From: Choristoneura fumiferana
Lineage: Eukaryota > Arthropoda > Insecta > Lepidoptera > Tortricidae
DNA: 64,000 bases
Direction of reading: 5' to 3'
NCBI RefSeq assembly: GCF_025370935.1
Contig: NC_133486.1
Coordinates: 6,288,795-6,352,794 of the forward strand
Position numbers and translations under genes: made by a program. Below the pieces are notes generated by a model, which worked only from the letters and a program-made list of their open reading frames with translations, did no database searches and was not told the DNA's origin. Shown here piece by piece: positions 55,035-64,000 of this stretch. The number at the start of each line of letters is the position of its first letter. The first letter of the stretch is position 1.

Positions 55035-55185
55035 CCCGTACTGATGGCGCCGCGCCGTGCCGCGTGCCCGTGCGCGCGCTCTTGCTGCAGGACTACATGG
55101 ACCACATGCACACGCACGTTGCGGCGCATGCCGAGGGAGGGGGAGGTTGAGGGCGACGCTGCCAAGAGCACAGCCTAAGGTATCG
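55035..55185 (+). other. GC-rich patch, possible 3' exon
   Basis: This is a sharp rise in GC. After an acceptor-like CTCTTGCTGCAG (ends 55090), the frame reads DYMDHMHTHVAAHAEGGGG and stops at TGA. The same frame stays open upstream to about 55004. A second frame (MAPRRAACPCARS onward) is also open, so the coding frame is not settled. I do not recognise the protein; the His spacing loosely resembles a zinc-finger tail. It could be a terminal exon, a GC-rich repeat or chance. Confidence 0.25.
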
Positions 55186-55359
55186 CCAATATTTGGAAGA
55201 ATTATATTTTTTCTTTTACAAATATAAAATTTTACTTGCAAATGTGATGAAAAACATTGTATGTCACACGGGCGGTACTAGAATTACGAACATCGACTCA
55301 TTAAAGCTAATAGACTCTCGTTCGTAATTCCTTATTTACCGCCCTTAAGACACAATTTA

Positions 55360-55596
55360 CTATTACCGACACTAATCTGTCCGCGACATTTTTCAAACAA
55401 TTGCAGATTTTTGTGATTAAACATGTTTTTTCCGTAATTTAATAGATGGTGTACATGAATACATGCCATCCTGCGTAAGTTTAAGCTATTAAACCGTGAA
55501 ATATCTTGTTGGAAGTACGATTTTTTGGTAACGCTAGAGACAATTTTGGTAACGCAGGAGACGCCAAAAGTGTCGGTAAAATTTTTGATTGACCCA
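55360..55596. mobile_element. 253-bp MITE family, third copy
   Basis: It matches 4560-4812 from TACCGACACTAATCTGTCCG to AGTGTCGGTAAAAT. The left outermost terminus is missing and the right end is altered to GATTGACCCA. Confidence 0.85.
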
Positions 55597-56640
55597 ATCT
55601 CGAGATCTGGAAATAGCTCGAAATTTCCGTATTTCGAATCTTCGACATTTGTAAAATGTTAAGTTTGACACTATCGAACTTCTGAATTTTTACTTGAAAA
55701 GAGATGGGTCCGGTCTATTCTAAAATAGGGCACGGCACGGAAAGGACGAAGATGGAACCTGTTTTTTCTAGCTATTTAGATCCAGCTCTTACTAGTCTAA
55801 AATCGGCAAGCCTCTGGATATAAACATAGACGATGTTTCCCGCAATATCACACATATATCCAACTTTATTGGCAACGAACCCATCCTCAATGTCCTTTCT
55901 CTTCCGTTTATATTTTGCCTGAGTACATAAACTTGTACGATAATATGCGTTTAAAATTCAAGGCTGAATGGAACATAAATTCTAGAAATATTACTTTGGG
56001 GAATCTACCAGTCATTGTGGTGGTTCGTTTTGCATTAAAATGCGAAACTTTTCATGATTGAGTTTGACACTTTCAGAAAGTGAGTTTCAGCAACTACCAT
56101 TTTGAGCTAGGTAGCCGTTAGAGTAATTTAATTGTATACCATGCTGCGGGATATAAACTTTAATAGCTTTGAAATATATAAGTACTGCATGTAGTCAGTT
56201 GAGTAGCTAATTACGTCACTCCTCAGTATTAACACTCAAGTTTTAACAAGTCATAAAAGGTACAGTTGTAGTATTCATACTTTCGATTGGTATTAAATTT
56301 ATTCGTAATCTTCAGGAGTGCGATGTTCGAAAATAAATTTTACATTTTTTAATTTGAGGGGAAATGGGTAATTTCACCCGAGTTAGACACTAGGTACTTT
56401 TAATTTCGACTGTCAGGAAAGTAAAATAGTAAAAAAAAATAGAATAATAATAAATTGAATTTCAGTATTCAGTAAATTGAATTTACTTATATCCAACCTC
56501 CAATGGTACCTTTTCGACCTGGCCACTAGCCACGGCCGACAATAAAAAAAAATGGAGTTGGTCACAACCATAGAGCTTATATAGGTACCTACAAAATTGG
56601 TGGTTGAACGCTGAACGAAGAAGTTTGACCTTTATTACTT
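55597..56640. other. Non-coding stretch
   Basis: About 55700-55800 holds a degraded copy of the MITE found at 5303-5407 (GGTCTATTCTAAAATAGGGC, CCAGCTCTTAC). Nothing else recognised. Confidence 0.5.
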
Positions 56641-56672
56641 ATTTATATATTCCATTTCTTTCTTTCACATTT

Positions 56673-56733
56673 CACGAATGACTTCCATCTCTTTCTTAAC
56701 CTAACTAAAGAAAGAGATGGAATATGTTCGTGA
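56673..56733. repeat. 61-bp hairpin
   Basis: TTCCATCTCTTTCTTAAC and CTAAAGAAAGAGATGGAA pair as an inverted repeat with a very short loop. The pairing reaches outward to ACGAATGA/TGTTCGT. Confidence 0.75.
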
Positions 56734-56849
56734 CGTAATAAAGAACAAAATTCTTGTTTCAAACGGATTTTCGGGTTCAACCTCCATTGTTGTATATAAG
56801 CTGCTTGGTCACGACGTGCATCTAGATGGCCATGCCGAAACGTGAAAAA

Positions 56850-57178
56850 AAAATCGGCCATGAGCGTGTCGGACACGCCCAAAATAGGATTCCGTAGCCG
56901 TTACGAAAAAAAAGTTAATATTTTTCTAATCATTTCGTATTTTATACGGAATCTTCCAAGTTTAGGTATATTTTATACCTTAGGCTGCTATTTACTCTTA
57001 AACTACTAATAATTCTCAAGCAAACTTAGCCGTTATAGTTTTCCTTGAAAGTTTGATATACTTGCTACCCTGAATTTTTTCAAATTTTCCACCCGCCGGC
57101 GGACGGACGGACAGACAGACAGACATGGCTAAACTATAAGGGTTCCGTTTTTGCCATTTTGGCTCCGGAACCCTAAAA
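56850..57178 (-). mobile_element. F5 element
   Basis: It starts ATCGGCCATGAGCGTGTCGG and ends GACGGACAGACAGACAGACA and GGCTCCGGAACCCTAAAA. It is shorter than its relatives. Confidence 0.8.
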
Positions 57179-57523
57179 AGTGTCATTGACGTAACTCAAT
57201 TATCTTCGACTCTGTGGCTGATCGAAAATTTAAAAAAAAAAACTTTCCACCCTAGAGATGAAAACGCAAATTTCCACCCGGCTATTAAACTTTCGGAATA
57301 GGAGAGATGAAAAGCATTAACTACTCGTACTGAGCAGTCTACGAATAGATACTCTTACTATCATAAAAATCGCTTGTGCTTTGCCGACGACCGTCACTTG
57401 CTGCTCCTTAACACAGTGCATATAGAGACCACATAAATGTATAAGTTTGAACACAAATATTCGACCTTACTAAATTTACAATATTATGGTACAAAATCAA
57501 TTGATATCGTTAAAAATATTAAT
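57179..57523. other. Non-coding stretch
   Basis: Nothing recognised. Confidence 0.5.
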
Positions 57524-57786
57524 CTTTTTTTTTCGACTGGATGGCAAACGAGCAAGTGGGTCTCCTGGTGGTAAGAGATCACTACCGCCCATAGACACCT
57601 GCAACACCAGAGGGGATTGCAGATGCGTTGCCAACCTAGAGGCCTAAGATGGGATACCTCAAGTGCCAGTAATTTCACCGGCTGTCTTACTCTCCACGCC
57701 GAAACACACCAGTGCAAGCACTGCTGCTTCACGGCAGGATTAGCGAGCAAAATGGTGGTAGCAATCCGGGCGGACCTTGCACAATC
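57524..57786 (-). mobile_element. F4 retroposed repeat, near full length
   Basis: T-run and TCGACTGGATGGCAAACGAG, then all shared F4 blocks through GGGCGGACCTTGCACAA. Open frames on both strands are read-throughs of the repeat. Confidence 0.87.
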
Positions 57787-57940
57787 ATTTTTAAATTAAT
57801 TCCTCATAGGTCTTTACCTAACTATAAGTATAAAACTATTATGAATATTTTTTTGGTATGCTTATCTAAATTCGCGGGGCCTGGAAAAGGCTTAAATGCA
57901 GAAGGCTACCCTTCTCCTGTTTCCTCTTAAACAAATCTAT

Positions 57941-58542
57941 TAGGGCAAACCTTGGCTTGTCGGTACTTTATTGCGTACTAAGTGGATCTTACACAGATAG
58001 CACTATGAGGAAATACAATAGTTATTTGTGTCACAAGGGAGCAAAATGGTGTATTTACGGCGAGGGCGTACATTGAATCCAGAATGTAGTGAAGGATTCT
58101 GCAATAGAATCCTGAGCGTAGCGAGCGTAATAAGGGATTCAAGTGTCCCAAGATGAAAATAATTTTGCTCCCAAGTGGCTCATACAACTTTTCACACCAA
58201 TCATGAAGAAATTCGAAAAAAAAACTAAATATTATTATAGAACAACCAGCATAGAAAATGGCGTGGTTTTACAATTATCAACTTCAAAAAATGGCATTTG
58301 CAATAAAACACCCCTGAAAAGCCTTGAACAGAAAAGAAGCACTTTGCTCCCTCTCAGGGAAGAAAATTTACTTTTCTGAAGGAGAGGTGTGAAAAATATA
58401 AAATCGACGGCAGCTGTTATTTCTGATGCTTGCAATCGGGTTGGCAATAAGGGCGATTTCCTTAATTGCTTGAATTTCCTAATAGTGATATCTGTGTAAA
58501 ATAATAGTAGATAGTATCACCAAAAAGGCAAGGTTTGCCCTA
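57941..58542. mobile_element. About 600-bp TIR element enclosing an F6 repeat
   Basis: The ends TAGGGCAAACCTTGGC and AAGGCAAGGTTTGCCCTA are inverted. A second inverted pair lies inside (TTACACAGATAGCACTATGA against TAGTGATATCTGTGTAA), and between these sits an F6 copy. The TAGGG terminus is hAT-like, but I could not find a clear 8-bp duplication. Confidence 0.78.
58017..58390 (+). mobile_element. F6 repeat nested in the TIR element
   Basis: Very close to 44873-45250 (same start AGTTATTTGTGTCACAAGGG, same end TTACTTTTCTGAAGGAGAGG). Confidence 0.87.
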
Positions 58543-58957
58543 GTATGACCAAAATTAAACACTAAACGCATTCGCGCACAAATCCAAGGCATTACCAGGA
58601 GTAACGTAAGCAAAAGTGCCTAGTAATTAAATTACTGTGTCAGGTTCTATCGGTTAATAAACAAAGAAGGGTCAGCTTAACTATTTGCATTTAGATGAAA
58701 ATTGGCTCCATTTCAAATTATCGCCGCCTCCATTGCAATCAACTGTCCGGCTATTAGAGGATGGTTATTGGATGTTAATAACCTCAGTTTGTATCACAGG
58801 ATACAGATTGGCAACTAAGATACTTATAGCAACGCTGCGCTGGTTTGCCAGATAATCCCTACATTGACAAGTTCGTACTTAGTTTAGTAAGTAATTAGTA
58901 CGTGTATTGATTACAGAAGCCTATACGCTAAGCCGATAATCATAATGACCCGTCCGG
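58543..58957. other. Non-coding stretch
   Basis: Nothing recognised. Confidence 0.5.
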
Positions 58958-59400
58958 TCAAAGACTTTAATTCATGATCCACCAAGGAACTATTTCACAG
59001 TAAAAACCGTAATGACTTTTTAGAAATCTGTATCGTAATGAGATTTCATACATCATTACTGAACGGGGTTGGCGCCGCGACCACGTGCAGCAGCAGGTTG
59101 TCGCGCGCGCACCGGGCGCAGCTCGTGGGGCAGACACCTACCTAGTCCTCGTAAATGCAGGTCATTCTCAATGGTCCTTGAACACATGATAGAGGATTTA
59201 ATATATGGATATAGATAAAATATTGTATGCAACTGTACGTAATTAGGCCTTAAAACATTCATGTGGCCCTATTATGAAACTCGGCTACGCCTCGTTTCAT
59301 AAACCCACACTCGAGTTTTAAAGACCTCTATTACGATACAGTTCCATAAAATACTATTCCTTTGAAAAGGTTTCATGGTGCCTCATGAATTAGAGTCCGT
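58958..59400. mobile_element. M1 MITE, copy 3, with about 300-bp interior insert
   Basis: The ends TCAAAGACTTTAATTCATGA and CATGAATTAGAGTCCGTG match the M1 ends at 34961-35100. The interior is replaced by about 300 bp bounded by CTGTATCGTAATGA and TTACGATACAG, which are inverted, so a second element may have inserted. Confidence 0.75.
59050..59160 (-). other. GC-rich patch inside the M1 insert
   Basis: It stands out against AT-rich flanks. On the minus strand one frame reads CPTSCARCARDNLLLHVVAA and stops 8 codons later; a second frame is open too. There is no recognisable protein and no convincing splice context. It is probably cargo of the inserted element. Confidence 0.25.
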
Positions 59401-59770
59401 GGCCGTACACTTGTAGGCAATTTAAAAGGTCAAGTGTCTTGGCTTTACAAGTAAATGAGTAATAATCGATCAAAACGTAATCTCTGTCTCAACATAATAT
59501 AAAACATAGTCGCTTTTCGCGTCTTTCTCTCTGTATATCCATTAACTTTTCAAGAAACTAATTACGATACGGTTTTCACCATCAGTGTGATTTTTTTACG
59601 GAAAGCTCATATACGAATACATATATGTTTAAATTATTATTGTTTCATGTATTTTCTTACGAATCATACATATTTTTTTTGCACAATAAATAGAGTACTT
59701 ACATATATAATGTACTTACCTAGGTATAAAATTTATGAGTTTTAAAAGTACGAGTATACCTTATAAACTC
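59401..59770. other. Non-coding stretch
   Basis: Nothing recognised. Confidence 0.5.
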
Positions 59771-59973
59771 CATTTCAGTAGAATCTGACAATCCTGTAGA
59801 CACTTCCAGCCAACTAATATGAACACCGGGTTGCTTAGGTCTTGGTGATGTGACTATTTTTCTTTTTGGATTCCTTTTAGACTATAATCACATCAACAGG
59901 GACAGACATAATTAAGTGCGCCCACGTTAGGGTGTCTTGAATGTCTAGAAAATTTTCAGATTCTATTGAAATG
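59771..59973. mobile_element. 203-bp MITE with CATTTCARTAGAATCTGA ends
   Basis: The left end CATTTCAGTAGAATCTGACA and the right end TTTTCAGATTCTATTGAAATG are inverted; CTGTAGACA/TGTCTAGA pair further in. It is non-coding. Confidence 0.8.
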
Positions 59974-60191
59974 TAGTCTAGATACGCACATGTACATTAC
60001 TGTTATAAAAAATGCTTTTTGGAAATAGGTAAAATCCTGGAATGTAATTTGACGGCCGAATCTAATGGTATACGATAGAAAAGCAACTAGCGCTTAGTTG
60101 CTAGTGTTGCTAGGTACATAATTAGTTTGCTTTGCACGTTGTATATACACAGTTAGTTTTGGGACATGTTATTTTTAGGTATTTTACGAAC
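59974..60191. other. Non-coding spacer
   Basis: A GCAACTAGCGC...GCGCTTAGTTGC-like imperfect hairpin lies at about 60083-60105. Nothing else. Confidence 0.45.
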
Positions 60192-60310
60192 ACCATTCAA
60201 TACAATATAAAATCTCTTTATTGCACACAGGGGTATATGGAGATTTACCAAGGTAAGCAAAAGGCGGCCTTATGGCTTCAGAGCGATCTCTTCCAGGCGA
60301 ACGCTTAGCT
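60192..60310 (-). mobile_element. LINE 3' end
   Basis: The minus strand reads GGAAGAGATCGCTCTGAAGC, AAGGCCGCCTTTTGCTTACC, then GTGCAATAAAGAGATTTTAT and ATTGTATTG. This is a common lepidopteran LINE 3' UTR with a TATTG-type tail. Confidence 0.7.
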
Positions 60311-61369
60311 CCGTCTCTAACAAAGTTACTGGCCACGAAAATAGGTTATTGTAGTGAGTGTGATTCAAAAAGAGTTGATTGTTACTGGTGTGTTAAACGC
60401 AACGCAAACAGAAATAAATCTACACATGTTACATATTTATAATTCGGACCTGATTTTCGAGGCTTTGAATATATTTTTGTTATATTTTCTCGGTGATAAA
60501 GTAATAAGAGATATTGCTACGTAAATACCTATACCTATTGTGTCAGTACCTATTTAAATATATATATATATATATCAGTATACGAAACGAAAATGGTGAT
60601 AAATATACTCGTAAGATTTTTTAACTGTTTTTTAACTGTCATGTACGTAAACGTGTCAATAGTTATTATAAATGTATAGATAATAAGTAGAGACCGAATT
60701 ACATGTAATTGTATATTTAGCTGTTTCTTTTTTCTTAAATCTTGTAATAATGCATATTTTCACTACATATATTTGTAATATTGCAGCCTAGTAAATGATT
60801 CATTAGCAGAAACAAGCAGTGCTAACGTACTACCCAAATTCATATAGGTACTGCTATCCACATCTATGTATAGACTGCATGTTTCTTACATCAAAACGGC
60901 GGACATAATTTGTTCACACTTATTTAGTAAAAGTACCTACGTTATAAAACGGAGTTTTTTTTTAGTCTTGTATTTTACATTTTGACCTTTAACAACACTG
61001 TGAAGTTATTTCTGTATGAAATGAATAAAGATTTTTTTTTAAATACCGGTTATCGGAAATAAAAAAACGAGTTATAGGCTGGAATGGATGGTTGTACATA
61101 ACTATACTTAATAAAATAATCTTTAGACCCAGCACCGCTGACACTAGTGGGCGTAAGGCGCTTTGTCGTCCAATGTATTTTCTAAATAGCTTTAAGAAAA
61201 GATTAAGCAGTAAAAGCCAATTTACCTATATGATACATTATTGTGCAATTTTGTTTACAATGCCTTGGTCGATGGATAATGCCTTGACCAACTGTGGTAC
61301 TTTTTCAAAGCAGATACCATAGTTGCATCGCATTGCCTGACAATCCAAATCATTATAATTCGTTTGTTC
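60311..61369. other. AT-rich non-coding stretch
   Basis: A TA dinucleotide run lies at 60556-60576. No exon recognised. Confidence 0.5.
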
Positions 61370-61578
61370 AGCATTAGAAAAAGGGTAAACAATCTTGACG
61401 AGTCTTTTTATTGAAAAACGTTTTTTTTTTAAAAAACCGTAATTATTTTTATGATACCAAAATCATGTAACTGATCATATATGTCCTTGCTAATTGTTAT
61501 ATATTTGCTGTGACTTCTTTTCAAAAGTGTTTTTCAATAAAAAGACACGTCAATATCGCTTACCTTCTTTCTAATGCT
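61370..61578. mobile_element. 209-bp MITE with about 50-bp TIRs
   Basis: The left arm AGCATTAGAAAAAGGGTAAA and TCTTTTTATTGAAAAAC pair with the right arm GTTTTTCAATAAAAAGA and TTACCTTCTTTCTAATGCT. The inner 17 bp are perfect. Confidence 0.9.
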
Positions 61579-61604
61579 AAAAAAAACGAAGTATAAGACG
61601 CTTA

Positions 61605-61760
61605 CTGTAAGGGCAAGTACAGACGGACTGCAACATAACTGCCAACTGCCGACTGTAAATACATTTTTCTCAAACATCCAAGGAAATGTCCTTATCTTCG
61701 TGATCATAGAACGCCAAGTAGGTCATTGTATAGCACTTATTGAAGATTCGTTCTAATTTC
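61605..61760. mobile_element. MITE end fragment and shared dispersed sequence
   Basis: AAGTACAGACGGACTGCAAC matches the left end of the MITE at 40514. GTATAGCACTTATTGAA (about 61728) matches about 13594. Confidence 0.6.
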
Positions 61761-62500
61761 AAATTAGAGGATAGTAATGGAATTTCATGCAACATTGCCG
61801 GCCAAGGCCAGCAAAGAGATTGTATTTTGTTGGCATACTGCCAATTAAAAAAATACTTAGTTCGTGAATGTGTATTTACTTTTTAATCTCTTATTTGACT
61901 AGATTATTTAATTATAATAAATCAGGTATTAAATAATAAACAAGGGTTGACATTTATTGTTAATAATTTATTAAAATAACCAATTAATTTCATAAGTGTG
62001 TGTTTGTCTGTGTATATTTAAGAGTTTCATACAATAAACTTTAAAAAAATGATTGTTTTTTTACATACATAGTAGACATATGTTGAGTAACGTTCCTTCT
62101 TATGAATGTTCTAGAATGTTCAAGAAGGTAGAGACACGTTTTATAAGAGTTTTGCAACTTTAATCATTGTTGAAAAGATTTGTTCTTTACATTTTCCGCG
62201 AGTACAAGTTTGCCGCAAATCCAATTAAACAGAGGTAAGTTAAACATGTAAGTATTTGATTTTTACCGTAAACTTACTAAACAACTTACTTAATTGAGTT
62301 TTGCAGCGTACAATGAAAAGTTTTACGACACATAAACCAAATTAACGCGACGTTACTAATTAACGAAACTTACCCTTTCTATAACGAGTTGAGGACAAAG
62401 CCGAAGTAGCTTTCTAATTAACAGAATAACATTTCACTGGAGTCGGCACGTTTTAAGCCAAGACACGTACTACGTACTATATATAAAACTGAGGTAGCTA
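61761..62500. other. AT-rich non-coding stretch
   Basis: Nothing recognised. Confidence 0.5.
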
Positions 62501-62735
62501 TTGTATTTGGGGCATATAATGCGTAACAACGAGTATAGTCTGCTTCAGCTTATTATCCAGGGGAAGATTCAAGGCCGCAGACCACCTGGTAGTAGACGAA
62601 CCTCCTGGTTAAGAAATCTTAGAGACTGGTTAGGAATGAGTACCAGATCCCTCTTTCGAGCGGCAGTCTCTAAGGTAACGATAGCCCTAATGATCGCCGA
62701 CCTCCGATAGGAGAGGGCGCCGGAAGAAGAAGAAG
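62501..62735 (+). pseudogene. 5'-truncated LINE C-terminus, third type
   Basis: The frame reads LYLGHIMRNNEYSLLQLIIQ, GKIQGRRPPGSRRTSWLRNL and DWLGMSTRSLFRAAVSKV, and stops at TAG (62708-62710). This is the widespread C-terminal signature 'LGHxxRxxxYxLLQLIxxGKxxGRRxxGRxxxSWLxNLRxW' of an insect LINE group. The GAAGAAGAAGAAG tract directly after the stop is the usual 3' end. It is severely 5'-truncated, so it has no function. Confidence 0.85.
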
Positions 62736-63822
62736 CCAAGACACGATAATGGATAAGTTTTTTTTGTGTATCTAATACATTGTGAAGATGGTAGAAATTA
62801 GCATGAAAATAATTTAAAGATATAACCTAACCAACTTAGATAAGTTAAAAGCTATTGTCATTTCAAAGTTTAATATCTCAAAAATGGCTGAACCGAATAT
62901 ACCGGAATAACTCTACCAATTTTTAGGGCCTTCTTTTAGGGTCTTTTAGGTATCGTTTAACTGTTATTCCAGCTATTAGCACTATTCTTTTAGTACCTAA
63001 AATAGCCAGAGAAATAACAGATAAATGGGCTTGCTGTCTCAAGGTCTCTACCCACTACACCGTTTTATACCATGACCTTAATAGGAAGGTGTTATGCACG
63101 GAATATAAAAATGTATGCGCGTTACATGGTATGTGCCACGCGACGGCGAAGGTTTGCTAAAGAAAGGAAGAAAGAAAGCATTTAAAGGCTGACCAGGAAT
63201 ATAAAAAACCTGACGCGAGGGCAGCACTTCTACGTTTTATATTGCAACATTTTTTTACACTTACTATACGATACCTACCAGTCATATTGACAACGGAGTC
63301 GGTGATATTGTTTAAAGGCATATTTTCTAACCCCTCAGACTTTTAATACATGGTGAATTATTTTCTTTCCAAGGCTATGAATGATCTAAGGCATTTTAAC
63401 GCACAAAAACACAAAAACTCAAAATAATACTTGACAGATGACATTTGAATTTAGTGTTACCAGTGCAAGAAATTAGTTTATTTGTTTTCCGCAATATGGC
63501 TAGGTTTTTTATAATTCTGGTCAGCCTTTATTCGTGACAAAATGAGAAGAATGAATAAAAATAAAAATAAAGTAGAAAAAATGAAGAGACGTGCTTGCGG
63601 GCATAGTCTCATACTTTTCAATACAAAGAATATATTTTTGCCTGACACGTTCCTATTACGGTCATGGTAGATACGATGTAGTGGGCTGAGACCTTTAGCC
63701 TCTGCTGGACAAAGCCTAAACATTTCTTTTGCTTTTACAACCAGTGCTAAAGCACAAGGCTTTAACGCGTTCGTAACGTCTGAACGGTGAGAGTGACAAC
63801 TTAACGTAGACCGAGACCGTAT
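62736..63822. other. Non-coding stretch
   Basis: About 63430-63535 shares a diverged repeat with 33200-33300. A GAAA-rich tract lies at about 63162-63178. No exon recognised. Confidence 0.5.
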
Positions 63823-63922
63823 TGCCTAACGTTTCTGATGCTAACGATCGCAATCAAATGACAGATTCCGCATACAAAAACTGTCATTTGATTGCGATCG
63901 CGAGCGACAGAAACGTTAGGCA
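63823..63922. mobile_element. 100-bp hairpin element
   Basis: The left arm TGCCTAACGTTTCTGATGCT, then AACGATCGCAATCAAATGACAG, pairs with the right arm CTGTCATTTGATTGCGATCG, then AGAAACGTTAGGCA. The arms are about 42 bp around a 16-bp loop, with few mismatches. It is a tiny MITE, or possibly a small-RNA hairpin. Confidence 0.88.
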
Positions 63923-64000
63923 TTAGGCAAAAAAACTATCCTACGCTTAAAAAACTTACATAAAATAAAAATAAAACCTAAAACTAAAACAAATTACTTA
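63923..64000. other. A-rich window end
   Basis: Nothing recognised. Confidence 0.5.

Overview
The window reads as a lepidopteran (moth or butterfly) nuclear scaffold. It is AT-rich and almost entirely non-coding, and it is packed with short dispersed repeats of kinds I recognise from lepidopteran genomes: SINEs with tRNA-like heads, 'GGGTTCCGTA...CTTGGCCGG' elements, jockey-like LINE remnants and many terminal-inverted-repeat (TIR) miniature elements. There are two N gaps (7799-7835 and 10205-10593). No bacterial gene structure, rRNA, functional tRNA or CRISPR array is visible.

Only one host gene can be supported, on the + strand. Two exons of a rhodopsin-family neuropeptide receptor lie at 29421-29604 (TM6, extracellular loop 3, TM7, with CWAPF and NPILY motifs) and 44483-44756 (helix 8, cytoplasmic tail, stop codon). 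A 14,878-bp intron full of mobile elements separates them. The helix 8 and TM7 sequence points to the pyrokinin/CAPA (neuromedin-U-receptor-like) group. Exons for TM1-TM5 were not found and are probably upstream of the window.

Layout. 1-5217 and 20597-25953 are two near-identical direct copies of a repeat-rich segment, either a segmental duplication or two haplotypes assembled in tandem. Between them lie a degenerate LINE on the minus strand (9330-10204), a hAT-like element with a nested insertion (11696-12471), a perfect 230-bp inverted repeat (13803-14289) and a 44-copy, 40-bp minisatellite (18111-19870). 26-29.4 kb holds LINE tails, a 140-bp SINE with a 12-bp target duplication and a TAA-flanked MITE. 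29.4-44.8 kb is the receptor gene with its large intron. 44.8-64 kb is again repeats: an AAGC/ATGC-type satellite, two TIR DNA transposons of 0.9-1.0 kb, many MITEs and three LINE or LINE-tail fragments, plus two GC-rich patches (about 55.1 and 59.1 kb) that could be exons of something unrecognised.

The most unusual items are the perfect 230-bp palindrome flanked by a 4-bp duplication, the trimorphic minisatellite, the duplicated segment with its mosaic right junction, and the small SINE family with two independently inserted copies. Family names given to repeats here are working labels (F1-F6, M1, D) because no library could be searched.
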